The notes beneath the pieces are model-generated. The model was not told the DNA's origin. It ran no database searches and saw only the letters and a list, made by a program, of their open reading frames with translations. Shown in pieces: positions 12,396 to 23,900 of a DNA stretch of 64,000 nucleotides. Numbering within the stretch: the first letter of the stretch is position 1; the number at the start of each line of letters is the position of its first letter. Made by a program: the position numbers and the translations under genes. Origin of the DNA: Narthecium ossifragum (taxonomy: Eukaryota; Streptophyta; Magnoliopsida; Dioscoreales; Nartheciaceae); contig OY986974.1 in NCBI GenBank assembly GCA_963920575.1, forward strand, positions 24,280,509-24,344,508, in the 5' to 3' direction.

Positions 12396-12637
12396 GGGTC
12401 CTATTGGTGATTCCGCGGATCCAGAATCTACCAGAATCCGCAGGGGTGAATTCCAAAAACGACGTCTGCTCGGGAGAAGTGGATGCCGAAAACGGAATCC
12501 GCCCCTATGCGGATTCTATTTTTCGGGATCCAATTGCTTATCCAAGCAACTAGATAAGCATATCTCGGAATCCACACATCCTACCATACTCTCCCATCCA
12601 TCGGATTCGTCCCATCCCCTACCATCCAAACATGCCC
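12396..12637. mobile_element. Possible MITE of about 242 bp
   Basis: Starts GGGTCCTATTGG and ends CCATCCAAACATGCCC, an end type common in plant MITEs. It is flanked by TAT on both sides, which fits a 3-bp target duplication. The interior has repeated GGATTC/GAATCC words. The terminal repeats match only partly, so this is tentative. Confidence 0.4.
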
Positions 12638-12957
12638 TATATGTCACCAAATGCATGATATACTCTCATATATGCCATTGTAGTTAATTTCCGTGGAATG
12701 TTAATGAGATATGCTACTGGCTTAAGAACAATGGGTGGTTTGGTAATTTCTCAGCATTTGGTTACCTATTTTACCTTAGTTAAGTTAAAATAGCCTAAAG
12801 AGATTGATTGACCAACATATATGAGAATATGTCATGAATTTGGTAGCATATATGTAAATATGAAAAATGTAATGGCATATATGTAAGTTAGGATCTTTTT
12901 GAATGGCATATCTAAATATTCTTTTTTAATGATAATCAAATTAACTTACGGATGTGT

Positions 12958-13182
12958 CTATCTACACCACATTATGGACTCAATACAACGTACGCATTGT
13001 CTTTTTGTGATTGATAGTAGACTACCAATCACTATATTGACATGATCGGTAGTTCATTACCTAATAGTGTAATTACTACACTGATCGGTAGTGTACTACC
13101 GACCATGTCAACATACCGATCGGTGATAGACCATTGATCTACATGGTTGTGGTGTATTGAGCAAAAAATATGGTGTAGATAG
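12958..13182. mobile_element. Palindromic MITE-like element upstream of the F-box gene
   Basis: CTATCTACACCACATT at 12958 is repeated in inverse at 13167-13182 (AATATGGTGTAGATAG). The inverted similarity continues inward with CTCAATAC and then with GATCGGTAGT/ACTACCGA words, so most of the 225 bp can fold back. There is no coding capacity. The target duplication was not resolved. Confidence 0.55.
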
Positions 13183-13199
13183 GATTCTCCTTGACTTGC

Positions 13200-13793
13200 C
13201 GGGTGACTTTACCCCCCTCTCCTCTATTAAAGGGGAGGCAACCCTCTTGCTTGCTCGTTGCTTCGAGGAGCTCGACAGTAATGGCAAATTGAGTCGGAGA
13301 GGAGGATTGAATTAAATGAGTCATTCAAAGTATATATCTAGCTTTCAAATGCTTGTAGAAATTAGAACAAAAACTGTTTAGATACAGTTTGAGGTTAGGG
13401 CTGGTTGTAAATTACTCTTAATAAAATACTGCTGTAATTATCTTGATTTTAGCACTATGTATTATGTACTTTAGTAATTATTGTTCAGATTTTGTATTCC
13501 AAAGTTATAGTCGGCTATGTTCTTATCATGTTCATCGAGCTGAAGTTTAGGGTTATGCTGGTGTTGTTTTTTACCCGTGTTTTCTGACAGTCTAGTAAGC
13601 AATATTTAGTTGCAGGTGCTTGTTTTTGCAAATTTTCTCATGGATGATGGTTCCTTAATTTCTACTTTGAAGGCAATTGAAATATCCATTTTTTTAGTTC
13701 GACTATCTGATCAAGAAATTATGTCACTTTGCGAATTATCATACTTATTCTGATGGATACAAAGAAATTGAACTTGGTTTCTTACATTACAGT
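13200..13793 (+). promoter_or_regulatory. Promoter, leader and 5' UTR intron of the F-box gene
   Basis: A CT-rich block followed by CTCTATTAAAGGGG near 13222 is a TATA-like site. It sits at the same place as CTCTACAAAAAGG in copy A (7712) and CTCCGTAAAAAGG in copy C (17360). A conserved leader with GAGGAGCTCGACAG follows. The acceptor TTACATTACAG ends at 13791, just before the ATG, and the duplicated copies keep a donor-like GGTAAGT after the leader. I infer an intron in the 5' UTR. Confidence 0.45.
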
Positions 13794-14987
13794 ATGAGAA
13801 GAGGGTTGGTGCCGTTGGGATGGGCAGACCTTCCAAAGATTTTGCTAGTGTTGGTATTGGAGCGCCTCACCATCTCTGACTACCTTCGGTGTGGTGCTGT
13901 TTGCCGAGCATGGTGCGCCACTCAGAAGGAACACCTTCTCCACAGCTCCCCTTCCCCACCCACTCTCCTTCTCCCATGGGTGCTCCTCCCTGAGCTCAAA
14001 GGATCCACACATTGCCTCTTCTACAGCCCTTTCGAATCGAGGTACTACAAAATTCAATTGCCAAAGGCACAAAACTGGCATTGCTTTGCAGCATTTCATG
14101 GCTGGTTGTTGCTGAGTGATGCAGAAAGGGAACATCATCTGTTGCATAGGTGGTTGGGTGTTCTTCCAAATCCAGCTACTCATAATGTATCTCTTATGAA
14201 TCCAATCTCAGGGGTTGAAATTCCGCTCCCACGTCTGTTTGGAGCTCTCAAATCCTCTGTTACTGATATTGCTATATCATCACTGCCAACAGACCCTAGA
14301 TGTGTCTTTATGGTTGCAACTACTCAGAGAAAGTTTTATTTCTGGCGATTCGGTGAGAGTGGTCGTTGGTCCTCGTTGCAACATCATGAGGAAGGGCTTA
14401 TCAAGAATTTCATCTATTTTGAATGTAAATTCCATGCGACAAATGATGTTATTGGGACAGGATTAGTAGGTGAAAGGTTGGTTGTTGTGGATCCCCATTC
14501 TACTCCTCCTACATTGGATTCCATTCAGATGAGCAGCCCCATATCTATGCCGTCAAATTCACTCTTTCCGCTAATAAGCTGCTTAGTAGAGTGCAGAGGG
14601 GAGCTGCTTTGTGTGGTGGCATCCTATAACGAGTTTGAGATTGGGCACCTCCGAGTTCATCAAGCAGACTTGTCTCAGAAGGTGTGGAGGGAAGTTGGAA
14701 GCATTGGGGATCGAATTCTGGTTGTTGGTCATGGTTTTGGTTTCGAATTATCAGCTGCGGATGTCGGAATCCCCGGGAACCGCATCTATTATGTTCGTCC
14801 ACGGTGGTATAGAGCTGAATATCAAGATACCGAACGCAAGGTGAGTCCCCCGATCTGGTGGATAGAATATGACTTGGAGCGCAAACGTACCATAGTTCGA
14901 CGACCTTCACCCTCCTCTATAGTTTATGATCCGGCTCAATTTAAATATGATGTGACTTATCAGTGGATGGTGCCAATGTTTCTTTAG
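13794..14987 (+). CDS. F-box protein with DUF295 domain
   Basis: Single-exon frame of 397 residues. An F-box lies at about residues 9-45 (WADLPKILLVLVLERL, then CGAVCRAW), the part that would bind an SKP1-type adaptor in an SCF ubiquitin ligase. The rest matches the plant F-box/DUF295 layout: a beta-rich region with LLPWVLLPEL, FAAFHGWLLLSD, VSLMNPISGVEIPLP, LVECRGELLCVV and a C-terminal TYQWMVPMFL. This family is large and fast-evolving in monocots and most members have no known substrate. The start is the first ATG after a good splice acceptor. It is the only intact member among at least four partial copies in the window (7.6, 15.6, 17.1 and 27.0 kb). Substrate unknown. Confidence 0.85.
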   Translation: MRRGLVPLGWADLPKILLVLVLERLTISDYLRCGAVCRAWCATQKEHLLHSSPSPPTLLLPWVLLPELKGSTHCLFYSPFESRYYKIQLPKAQNWHCFAAFHGWLLLSDAEREHHLLHRWLGVLPNPATHNVSLMNPISGVEIPLPRLFGALKSSVTDIAISSLPTDPRCVFMVATTQRKFYFWRFGESGRWSSLQHHEEGLIKNFIYFECKFHATNDVIGTGLVGERLVVVDPHSTPPTLDSIQMSSPISMPSNSLFPLISCLVECRGELLCVVASYNEFEIGHLRVHQADLSQKVWREVGSIGDRILVVGHGFGFELSAADVGIPGNRIYYVRPRWYRAEYQDTERKVSPPIWWIEYDLERKRTIVRRPSPSSIVYDPAQFKYDVTYQWMVPMFL

Positions 14988-15044
14988 TTATTTGCATACC
15001 AACTTATGAAGTTTTAAAGATCGATAGGTTATATATTTGCTGCG

Positions 15045-15364
15045 AGAGTAGAGACAACATAGACAGTTATCCCATATGTTGTCATGAAACTTTTTACAAG
15101 TAGTCCTTTTATTGGCTGTTGCTAAATTAGAAACATCTGGCCTCATAATTAAGGTACAATTTGTAGGCCATTTATTTTTTTAAAATTTTTTATTTTAATC
15201 ATTGCCAGAGTAGAAACAACATAGACATGCAGCTATCCCATATGTTGTCATGAAACTTTTTACAATTAAGTTCTTTATTGGCTGTTGCTAAATTAGAAAC
15301 ATCTGCCTCTTATTAAGGTACAATTTGTAGGTCATTTATTTTTTAAAATTTTTATTTTAATCAT
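15045..15364. repeat. Tandem duplication of about 155 bp
   Basis: Two adjacent copies (about 15045-15200 and 15207-15364) share CCCATATGTTGTCATGAAAC, GGCTGTTGCTAAATTAGAAA and AAGGTACAATTTGTAGG in order, with small indels. They lie just downstream of the F-box stop codon, probably in or near its 3' UTR. Confidence 0.85.
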
Positions 15365-15595
15365 GGTTTTAATAGAGTACCCAAATGGTAAAAGACACCC
15401 TCGCTCGCCTAGCTACTTTGAAAACCTGCGATGAACCTGATACTTTGTCTTATATCTGTCTCATAAGAGTGGTCTTGTAGTCTTCTCGTTTTCCTAGTGT
15501 CACGGTTTAACTAATAATAAAAAAAACTATAAACACAGGAGAGAAAAAAAAAAACACTAAAAGTCTGTTAATTTCTTCATTTGCGCGCGAGGGTT

Positions 15596-15773
15596 CCAGC
15601 CTAGCTACCATGATATGAAATGACAATGAATGGTATTGCGTTTTGAGAGTGGTAATTAACCTCATTCGTTCCATTCACGCGAGCTTAGTTTTGAGAATCT
15701 TAGCTTAATTTTAATGAGTTTTTTGCATCGGAAAACTGCTTGATTCGCAGTAGTTTGAGAATCTCGGCCCGAA

Positions 15774-15811
<38 letters not shown>

Positions 15812-16660
15812 GTTCTGGATGCAGGATGGATGCCCTTGAACTCTTTATTATTATCTCTCATTAAGGTAATTAAGGTATATATATATATGCTCCAATATTA
15901 TTCCATCGCAGGCCAAAGCAGTACCCTTACAAAGATGGGAGGACAGATGGAGTAGTCTTTTGGTGCCATGTATGTATGTACGTGATACTTCTTATAGTAT
16001 TATATATATGGTAATCAATCAAGTTTGGTCGCCGGAGGACTTTATTCGCACGCACGACGACCCTCCCCATATCTATCTATCTTTGCCGATCAGTCGAGGA
16101 GTTGGACGTAGCGGAAGGAAGGGCGAATTAATATTATCGAGTAGGAGAGGGGATCAAGAATTGAACAAGGTAAATATATCATTGCTCGATTCCATGGATA
16201 TTATATCGTTTCAATGCTTTTAAATGGTTCTTTTTTAGTACAATTTAGAAGAACGTACGTACTCCAGGCAGGGTTGCTTGTGAAATATACTCGATCGTAA
16301 TATATACAATGGTTGCTGTTAATTGATGGTCATGCATGGTTTTAGCACATATTAATGATCAGCTTAATAAATAAATAATAGGAGATTATCTATTATCTAT
16401 TAATTGTTGATTATTGTTCAACTTTTGCATGTATTCCAAAGCTATATATAGTTGGTTGTGTTGTTAATTATCATGTTCATCAATCAATCCGAACTTTAGG
16501 GTTTTATTATCTTTTATGGCAGTGCGGCAGTATGTAGTTTTAGTATTATATATAGCTACTATATCATCACCACCAACAGACCCTAGCCTAAATGTGTCAT
16601 ATATTATGTTTACAGCCGTAAAGAGTTTCATTTATGTGAAATCGATCGGTGACGATAGCA
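15596..16660 (+). pseudogene. F-box locus relic (copy B), mostly flanking sequence
   Basis: It shows, in order, segments shared with the other F-box copies. TAGCTACCATGATATG lies at 15603. GGACAGATGGAGTAGTCTTT, followed by TGGTGCCATGT, lies near 15942. A GAGGAGTTGGACG leader with donor GGTAAAT lies near 16170. TTCCAAAGCTATA lies at 16435. A short coding match ATCATCACCACCAACAGACC lies near 16563 (the intact gene has ATCATCACTGCCAACAGACC at 14275). The F-box domain itself is not found. A (TA)16 tract lies at 15775-15806. Confidence 0.55.
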
Positions 16661-17049
16661 TGCAGTTGGTCTAAGTAAGTTGGCATATCATAATTAAGGA
16701 AAAGTATATCGATCGGATAAAAATATCTCTTTTGAAGCCAATGTAAGTTCTATATATGCGTTAACTCAAGGAATTACGCCAGACGTACGTATTCGGTGAA
16801 AGGTTGATGGTCTTCTCTATGATGTTGGTCCATGCATATATGGTGGTGTACTGCTAAATAAACTTCTGATGTGCAAGAATTTGGAGTTCTTTTGAAAAAA
16901 GAAAGATCGGAGAAATCATTATATATGATTGCATAATAGATGTATGGTTTAAGCATGCACCTACTTGCTTCATTATTATTTGAGGGCCTTTGGTTTAAAC
17001 AAGAATTTGGAGTTATTTTGTAAACAATAAAAGAAGAATGACCCACCTT

Positions 17050-17720
17050 AATTCCAGCAGGCCAACCTACCATGATATGGTATGATATGCTTCATTCAAA
17101 TTAATGGTGTTGCGTCTTGAGACTGGTAATCACCTCATGCCATTCATGTGAGCTTAATTTTGAGTATATATCTTGGCTTACTTTTTATTCAAATTTTTGA
17201 CATGCTCCATCACATTCACAACCCGAATTAGCAGAGCTGCTCTACTTAGACTAGAATCCCAGCTTCAAGATGAAGGACAGATGGACTAGTCTTTTAGTGC
17301 CAGATATGTGGTCTATGGGAATTAAATTAGCCTGCCGGAGATTTCATATGCTCTCTCTCCTCCGTAAAAAGGCACGTACAGGACCCTCTTGCTTGCTTCC
17401 TTCTTGGAGGAGCCACATATATATATGGAAGGGGAAATCGATCAGGAGAGCTGAGGTATATGTTTAACTTTTAAATGCTTCTTTTTTTTTTGGAACCTAG
17501 AACAAAAATAGTTGGGATGAAGCTTGATGTCAATGGTTAATTGGTTATAAAATAGTTGTAATAAAAATGATGCCTCATGAGAATGGTTGCTGTATTGGGG
17601 TTTTCATTTCAGCATAATGGGCTTAAGGTTTATGAGACTATGTATTTGTGGATTGTTGTTCAACTTATTTTGTATTCCAAAGTTGCATTTCAGTTCATTA
17701 TATGTTTCTATTACAGGGTT
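17050..17720 (+). pseudogene. F-box locus relic (copy C), upstream region only
   Basis: It repeats the copy B flank (CTACCATGATATG near 17070; GGACAGATGGACTAGTCTTT near 17275) and the promoter/leader block (CTCCGTAAAAAGGCACG, then CTTGGAGGAGCC). TTTTGTATTCCAAAGTT near 17669 also matches the flank of the intact gene. No F-box coding sequence follows; the copy runs into the 3' flank of the kinesin gene. Confidence 0.5.
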
Positions 17721-17946
17721 TTTTGGGGACTTACTGTTTGTTTGATCTTCGGAGCATTCATTGATTATTTTTTGCTCTTGCATTCTCCCAAAAGACGAAA
17801 GGAAAATAAACTGACTTTGAAAGAAACTAATTCACCTGCATAAAATTTACTCAAAGTAGAAAAGAACTCTTGAAAAGAAAATTGCGTCATTAAAAAAACA
17901 AGCTTGCCGTGACATTCTACATCCAACGTGAAGACAGTTGAGCAAA

Positions 17947-20900
17947 CTATCTCTCACAGCAGATGAAGTGTAACAATGACCTGGATTCACTAAGACACCT
18001 CTCAACATCTCTAAGCTCTTCTTCTACCTTGTCCGATACCAGTTGTGAATCTGAGACCATGAGGCTAACTCTTTTATCTTCCAGCAAGTGTTTCAGATTC
18101 CATCCTGCTAAAGCTCTCTTGGCTTTCAACTCCTCCAGGCTTCTCATGTCTTCATTCAGTGCTTCTTGACATATCTTGAGTTCGCCTACCTTCAATTCTG
18201 CTCGGAAGATGCAGTCTTGATACTCTACGAGCATCTTTCCGAGCTCACTCCTGCCTTCTTCTCGCATTTCAGCAAGCATCTCCTTCTCGGTGACAACCTT
18301 CTGCAACCTGACCTCAGCTTCCTCCAGTGAGAGCACACCACTCTTTACTTCTGTTTCAAGGTTTTGCACTTTGGCATCCAGTTCCTCAGACAGCTTCCTT
18401 AAACTCAAGACTTCTTTCTGTACAGTAGCCAGTTGCTGCTTTAACTGCTTCAGCTCAGCTGAAAGCTTCGTTCGATCCTCCTCGGACTTCAGCAATTCTG
18501 AGGCTTTGCCAAAGTTCATGGACCTCTGGGTGGTGACGTCTGTGTTGTCTACGTTGTCGATAGAAAACAACACTTTCTCAGTTTCTTCCCTTCGTTTCTC
18601 TGCATCTTTAAATTTCAATTTTAGTTGATCAATGCTGTATCTCAGTTCAGTTTCCGACTGCTGGGCCTTGATAGAAGCAGCATTCACCTCATCCTTGTGG
18701 ATCTGGAGGCTTCTGAGTTCTTCAATCTTTTGCTCTAAAGGGGCAGAACATGCTGCCAACCTCGACCGGGCTCGCACTTCTCTGTCTTCCCAGTAATGTG
18801 CCTCTGAAGAGAAACTCTGGATGGCTGATTTCAGAGCCAAGAGCTTGTTGTCTGCAACTGTTTTTCTGTCATGAATTTGTGGGATAACAGACTTGAGCCT
18901 AGCAAGTTCCTCATGCTTTGACTTGATGTCATAATCCAGAGCTTCTATCATCTCAGAGAACACTTCGGCCTCAGTCATTCCCTTCTCGAGTAATCCGAGA
19001 AATTTAACACCTTCTCCTGTCACGAAAAGCTTATCCTGCACCTTCTCCAACTTTGTTCTGGCCAAATGAAGCTTTTCCTCTGATACATGAACATGCTCAT
19101 CTTGGTCCTGGAGTTTTCTGTCTCCATCGTTGGGACAAACTCTTTCTTCATCCACCTTGACAAGCTTTTCTAGGCAGCTGATTTCTTCTTTTGGTTCAAG
19201 ATTGTTCACCTCCTCAGAAGAGAGCATTCTTTTGAACTCATCCCTTTCTTGCATAGCATTCTCATATAAACCCATCAGCTTCTCATTCTCTTCATGCAGC
19301 TCTTGGAGTTGGCGCTCTAGAAAGTCCAAATCTTTAGTTTCTTGATAATAGTTCTCGTGAATACATTCATCTTGCCCATCTCCAGTAAAATCTTCTTGAA
19401 CTTTGGTACTTTCTGTTTGGTCAGTTTTTCGAGTTCCTTCTGCCACAACACCTTCATAGAGTTCGATAAGTTTATTGTTATCATCAATCAGTACTTTCAT
19501 TTGGATGCGCAATTCTTCATTCTCCTTTGCCAATATGATAGCGGTTTCATGAGCTTCGGCTTCTTGTTGACTTGCAGCTGCAATTGCATCAACCATTGTT
19601 TTTAGATCTAATTGATCATCAGATGACTCTTCCATGCTTGAAGGTTCAAGGTTGTTTCGTTCTGGAAGCTGTACTCCTCCATCTGCAGTCTTTGAATGCT
19701 CATCTATCTGCTGAACTAATTCATCAACTCGCCTGCAGATATCTCAAGTTAGCACTAGGAAAAGAGCAATAGTGGCATCGCACTGTGAATAAGCTGTCAT
19801 GAGAACGTTCATTTTGGATACAGTTGCTTCCACCTAGGATAGCAACTAAAATAGTCCAAGTTTATTAAAAGTCAAGAGCATGGACAAGAAAAGCTGAAGA
19901 ATTTAGTTATTGTAAACTTGAGGATAACGAGGAAAAGGTCTTGGAGTACACAGGCAACTGGTCACGGGAATTGCCATTAATTCCTATGAAGCGAGGGAAA
20001 GTTCTTAAAGCATTTGGCCAATGGAACTATGCCTAGTTTTTTCCCCTTAAAATATCATAAGCACTAGATGTTTTAAACATTGATAAAATATGCCAAAAAT
20101 GTTCTAGTGCAGACATCTTGACATTGCAGAGGCTACAGGATTCTTGAATACCTTTCCAGTTTTTCCTTGGCTTCAAGGCAGAAATTTAAGTTTTTACGAA
20201 GCGCTTCAACCTCCCTCTGGTTTTGAATTGCCTACATCAACAGATCATCATGAGCAAACATAACAAGAAGCAATTAATTTCAGGTGAACTTTCACTAAAA
20301 ACTTAACTAATAGATGTCAGTGAACACACCTGCAGCCGAAGGAATTCATTTTCTTCATTGAAGGAAGAATCCCATGATGATGATAGATCCTGCAACCAAT
20401 AGTCAACAGTTATTTCAAATCGTGGCAGGATAATATGGTTTCATCTAAAGGTATTTCAAATTGTGCAACCTCCTGTTCAGCAATAGATTAAGACAATCAA
20501 CTCAAAAGGAGAAATTTTTTCTCATTTCTAGCCAGCATGGGAGATGCTGAAGATCAAAGCAAAAGTTTACTTTTAGAAAATGGATTGAAGTACGTTTGCA
20601 GCAAATAGGTTCATTATACAACTTTGACTTATAAAGCTTTTGATTACATGTATAGGTGCAGCTCCAGCTCCTAAAGTACCATATCCTGACTGCTTATATT
20701 AAGGCATCCATTTTTAAATCTCTTACAAGAAATATGCATGTCTTGTAACTCATTTTGAAGACATTGGGAGAAAGTATGATCTAACCTGAGCGACTGCCGT
20801 GTCCTTCTCATGCATTAGTTTCCAATCCAGGGCTTCCAATAACTGCAGATGCACATAATTTTACGGAGATAGAAGAAGATCATAAACTGTATAATGGAAA

Positions 20901-23900
20901 TTGGCTAATACCTTATCTTGTAAAACAGTGATTTGTTCATTCATCATCTCTCGTTCACCTTCCTCAACAAACGACTGCAATCTGAGTAACAATGATAAGT
21001 TAAGAGAAACATGTACTTGGTCGATTACATTTTAGAGATGTTCTCACTGAAAGGGAAGCAGAAAACTGAAGCTGTATAACTGCAAGAGCATTGATCCACC
21101 TTCTAAGTTCTTCTTTTAGACGCAGATTTTCCATGGCAAACCTAGTAACTTCTGGGTTCCGGTCAGCTTGATTGCGAAGAGCCTCTATTTCTTTCAAAAG
21201 CTCTTCCTTCTCTTGCAAAAGATGTGTTTCAGCAGAAAGCTTCCCACAAGCGACTGCCTCCAACCTTTTTAATCCTTCTTCACGAAAACGAAGTCTCATC
21301 TTTAAACCTTGCACTTCATCTGTTTTCTGACTAGCCTGGAACAGAAATCAAATGATTGAATTAAAGAGTAAGGAAATATCACATTTTTTTATAATATGAC
21401 ACCCAAATTCAATGGATGCATGGGTAACTACAAAGCAACAACAGCTATACCAGCTGCTCTGCTGCTTGCTTTACAGCAACCAACGCTTTCAAGGCCACTT
21501 CCTTTTCTTGATCCCTTTTGAACGCTGCAATTAATGCAGCTTCATATTCCTTTCGCTGCCAAGCATGCAGAGGAGTAATTAGTAGTAGTTCTCAAGGTCA
21601 CATAATCACTATTGAGAAAAATAACCACAAACTGATTTACTTCCTTTTGTGCAAAACAGCTGAGTGAAAGCATGAGTGGACTCAGTGGGAAGAGATGCAC
21701 ACCTGAGATAACCTTTTATCAAACGTGAGTGGACTAAATGATCCCTGCCCCCCATCCCATTTGAAAACAGAAGGAGACCCAGCAATACTTGCACTCAAGC
21801 CATCGCTTTCTTGGTTTTCGGCACCCACATTGACTACACCTCGCAGACGATTCACTTCTTTCTGCAAGATGAGATAGATGAGACGCCCAGACATAACCAA
21901 ATATGTCGAAACCATAAGAACTTTAGATATTTGAATGCCACATCAAATAGTTTCACTACTTCTGTGTATAATGACACAACATCTAAAAGCCATAACGAGA
22001 ACAGTGCCAATACAAGTATCCTAAAAGTATGTCGGTTCACATTGCACCTTATACTGCTTCATTACAAAGCCATAATGATGAGCAGTTTAGAAAAGCTCAT
22101 CAATTTCGTATGTTCAGTCTCCACTGAAATTTTTACAGGTGCTATGACGAAAATGATAAAATCTCTTCAGATGTGTTAGCTTTCAATGCAGTCTCAGCAG
22201 CACTACCTTAAGTTGCTGAATCTGTAGGCGCATGGTAAGCACGTCTCCAGACGCATCCTCATTCACAATTGCCTGACATAAGACAATAATAGGCTTACAT
22301 ATTCCAAGTTAATCAGTGCACTAAAGCAGCAAAGGATCAAATTGCTTACATTGTTCCTAATGAACTTAGCACGCTGTGCAAATTTGAGTGTGCTAAGTGT
22401 TTCCGAAGCGCAGCTTGAATATTCAATATGTTCACCAGAGGTAAGTACAAAGAGAGAGACAATAAATTCAGAGTGTAGAAAAATGATCAGTGGTTAGAAA
22501 AGGCAGCAGTCCACTAACCAGTTGGAAGGGCTGATATTTGCAATTATAGTGGTTTTTGAGTTCCCTCCCAGAGAATCCTGATAACAGAAGCAAGTAAATA
22601 GTCATTGTAGCAAGAACTAAGTTGTGCGTCCAAGAACAGCTAGTAGATGCTAACTATCAAGTGCTTAGCTATCCTCTAGAGCATCAAATCGATAAGACTT
22701 AGCAACTAGATGTTCACTCTGTAGGTAATTTTGAAGAACCAGGACATCACTTAGTAATTACTTCTTCAAGCTGAACTACAGACACACATGCAACTTTGAA
22801 CAACCAGGGCACCTTTTCAGATTATGGCAACATGCGCACATGGCAACAAATCACAGATTGCTTTCATGATGTTGCAATGATTACATTACAAGCCACTTCC
22901 ATATATCATTGAATTCAGACATCTCTGGAACCGGAACACCAAATTCTGCAGCTCTACCAATTAATTTGAGACATTGCATTTTCATAGTTCTGCTCTGCCC
23001 CTCACATTTGATGAACTCTTCTAGACGTGAGCAGCGAAGAAGAATATTACTGGTCAATAAAGTTATTAAGTGTACCAGGTGCTTAAGCTTTATGAGCTGG
23101 CTTTCATTACGTAAAATTACATACCTGAAGAAGAAAGGTCAATTTTGAATCTCGATAAGGAATGTGCAATGACTTCTTGCTTGAACTAACAAGGTTCATG
23201 ATGACGAGACTGCATGGTCCGAATGATTAGAGTAAGGCTTCTATTGCAAAAGAGTATAAGACAAAGGAGGAACATGCAAATTGAAAAGCCAACTTCACTG
23301 AAAACTCTGAAAAAAGTAAAAGAGATTCTAACCCTAGAGTTGAAAGTGATTTGTTGATGTTAGTTGCTTCCTTGAGTCGTTCCCCTTCAGCGCCAGAGCT
23401 CTTTTGCCTGAGGCAGACATGATCCATAACATGAATGGACTATAATTTTACATGATGCAAATAATTTCATAGTTGATCTACACCTCTTATATAGTAACAG
23501 AAGGATTTTTTGTCAGCTTCAGCATGAATTGAATCCCCAGATAAATAAAGGTATATGTATCAGAGTAGAAGAACAATTATTGCACCAGAAGTTCAGTTGT
23601 CAATGCGTGAAAATAAGCAGATGCATACACAAGCACGAGTAGTACTGTAATGAAGACAAGTAATAATCGTTACAGTAATGGATCATGCTCCTGATAAAAT
23701 TTAAAAAGATGCTGCATCTGAATAGCCTACCTCTCGGATCCTGCTAGGTCTACAAGATTAAGCCGAGCGAATCTGTGATGAGTTATCCCTTGTGACTCCC
23801 ACTGTTCAGTAAGTGAGATGTTTGATTAGCGCAGAAATATGGTTCGACTCTAGCAAGATATAAGCTCCAGTTGACAAGTCCAGAAAGAAGCTCAAAGTGC

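Noticed and set aside
18290..18628. Ser-rich + strand frame within the kinesin last exon, repeated on - at 27979-28317
   Set aside because: Mirror of the Glu/Lys-rich coiled-coil codons; its presence in both copies follows from the duplication.
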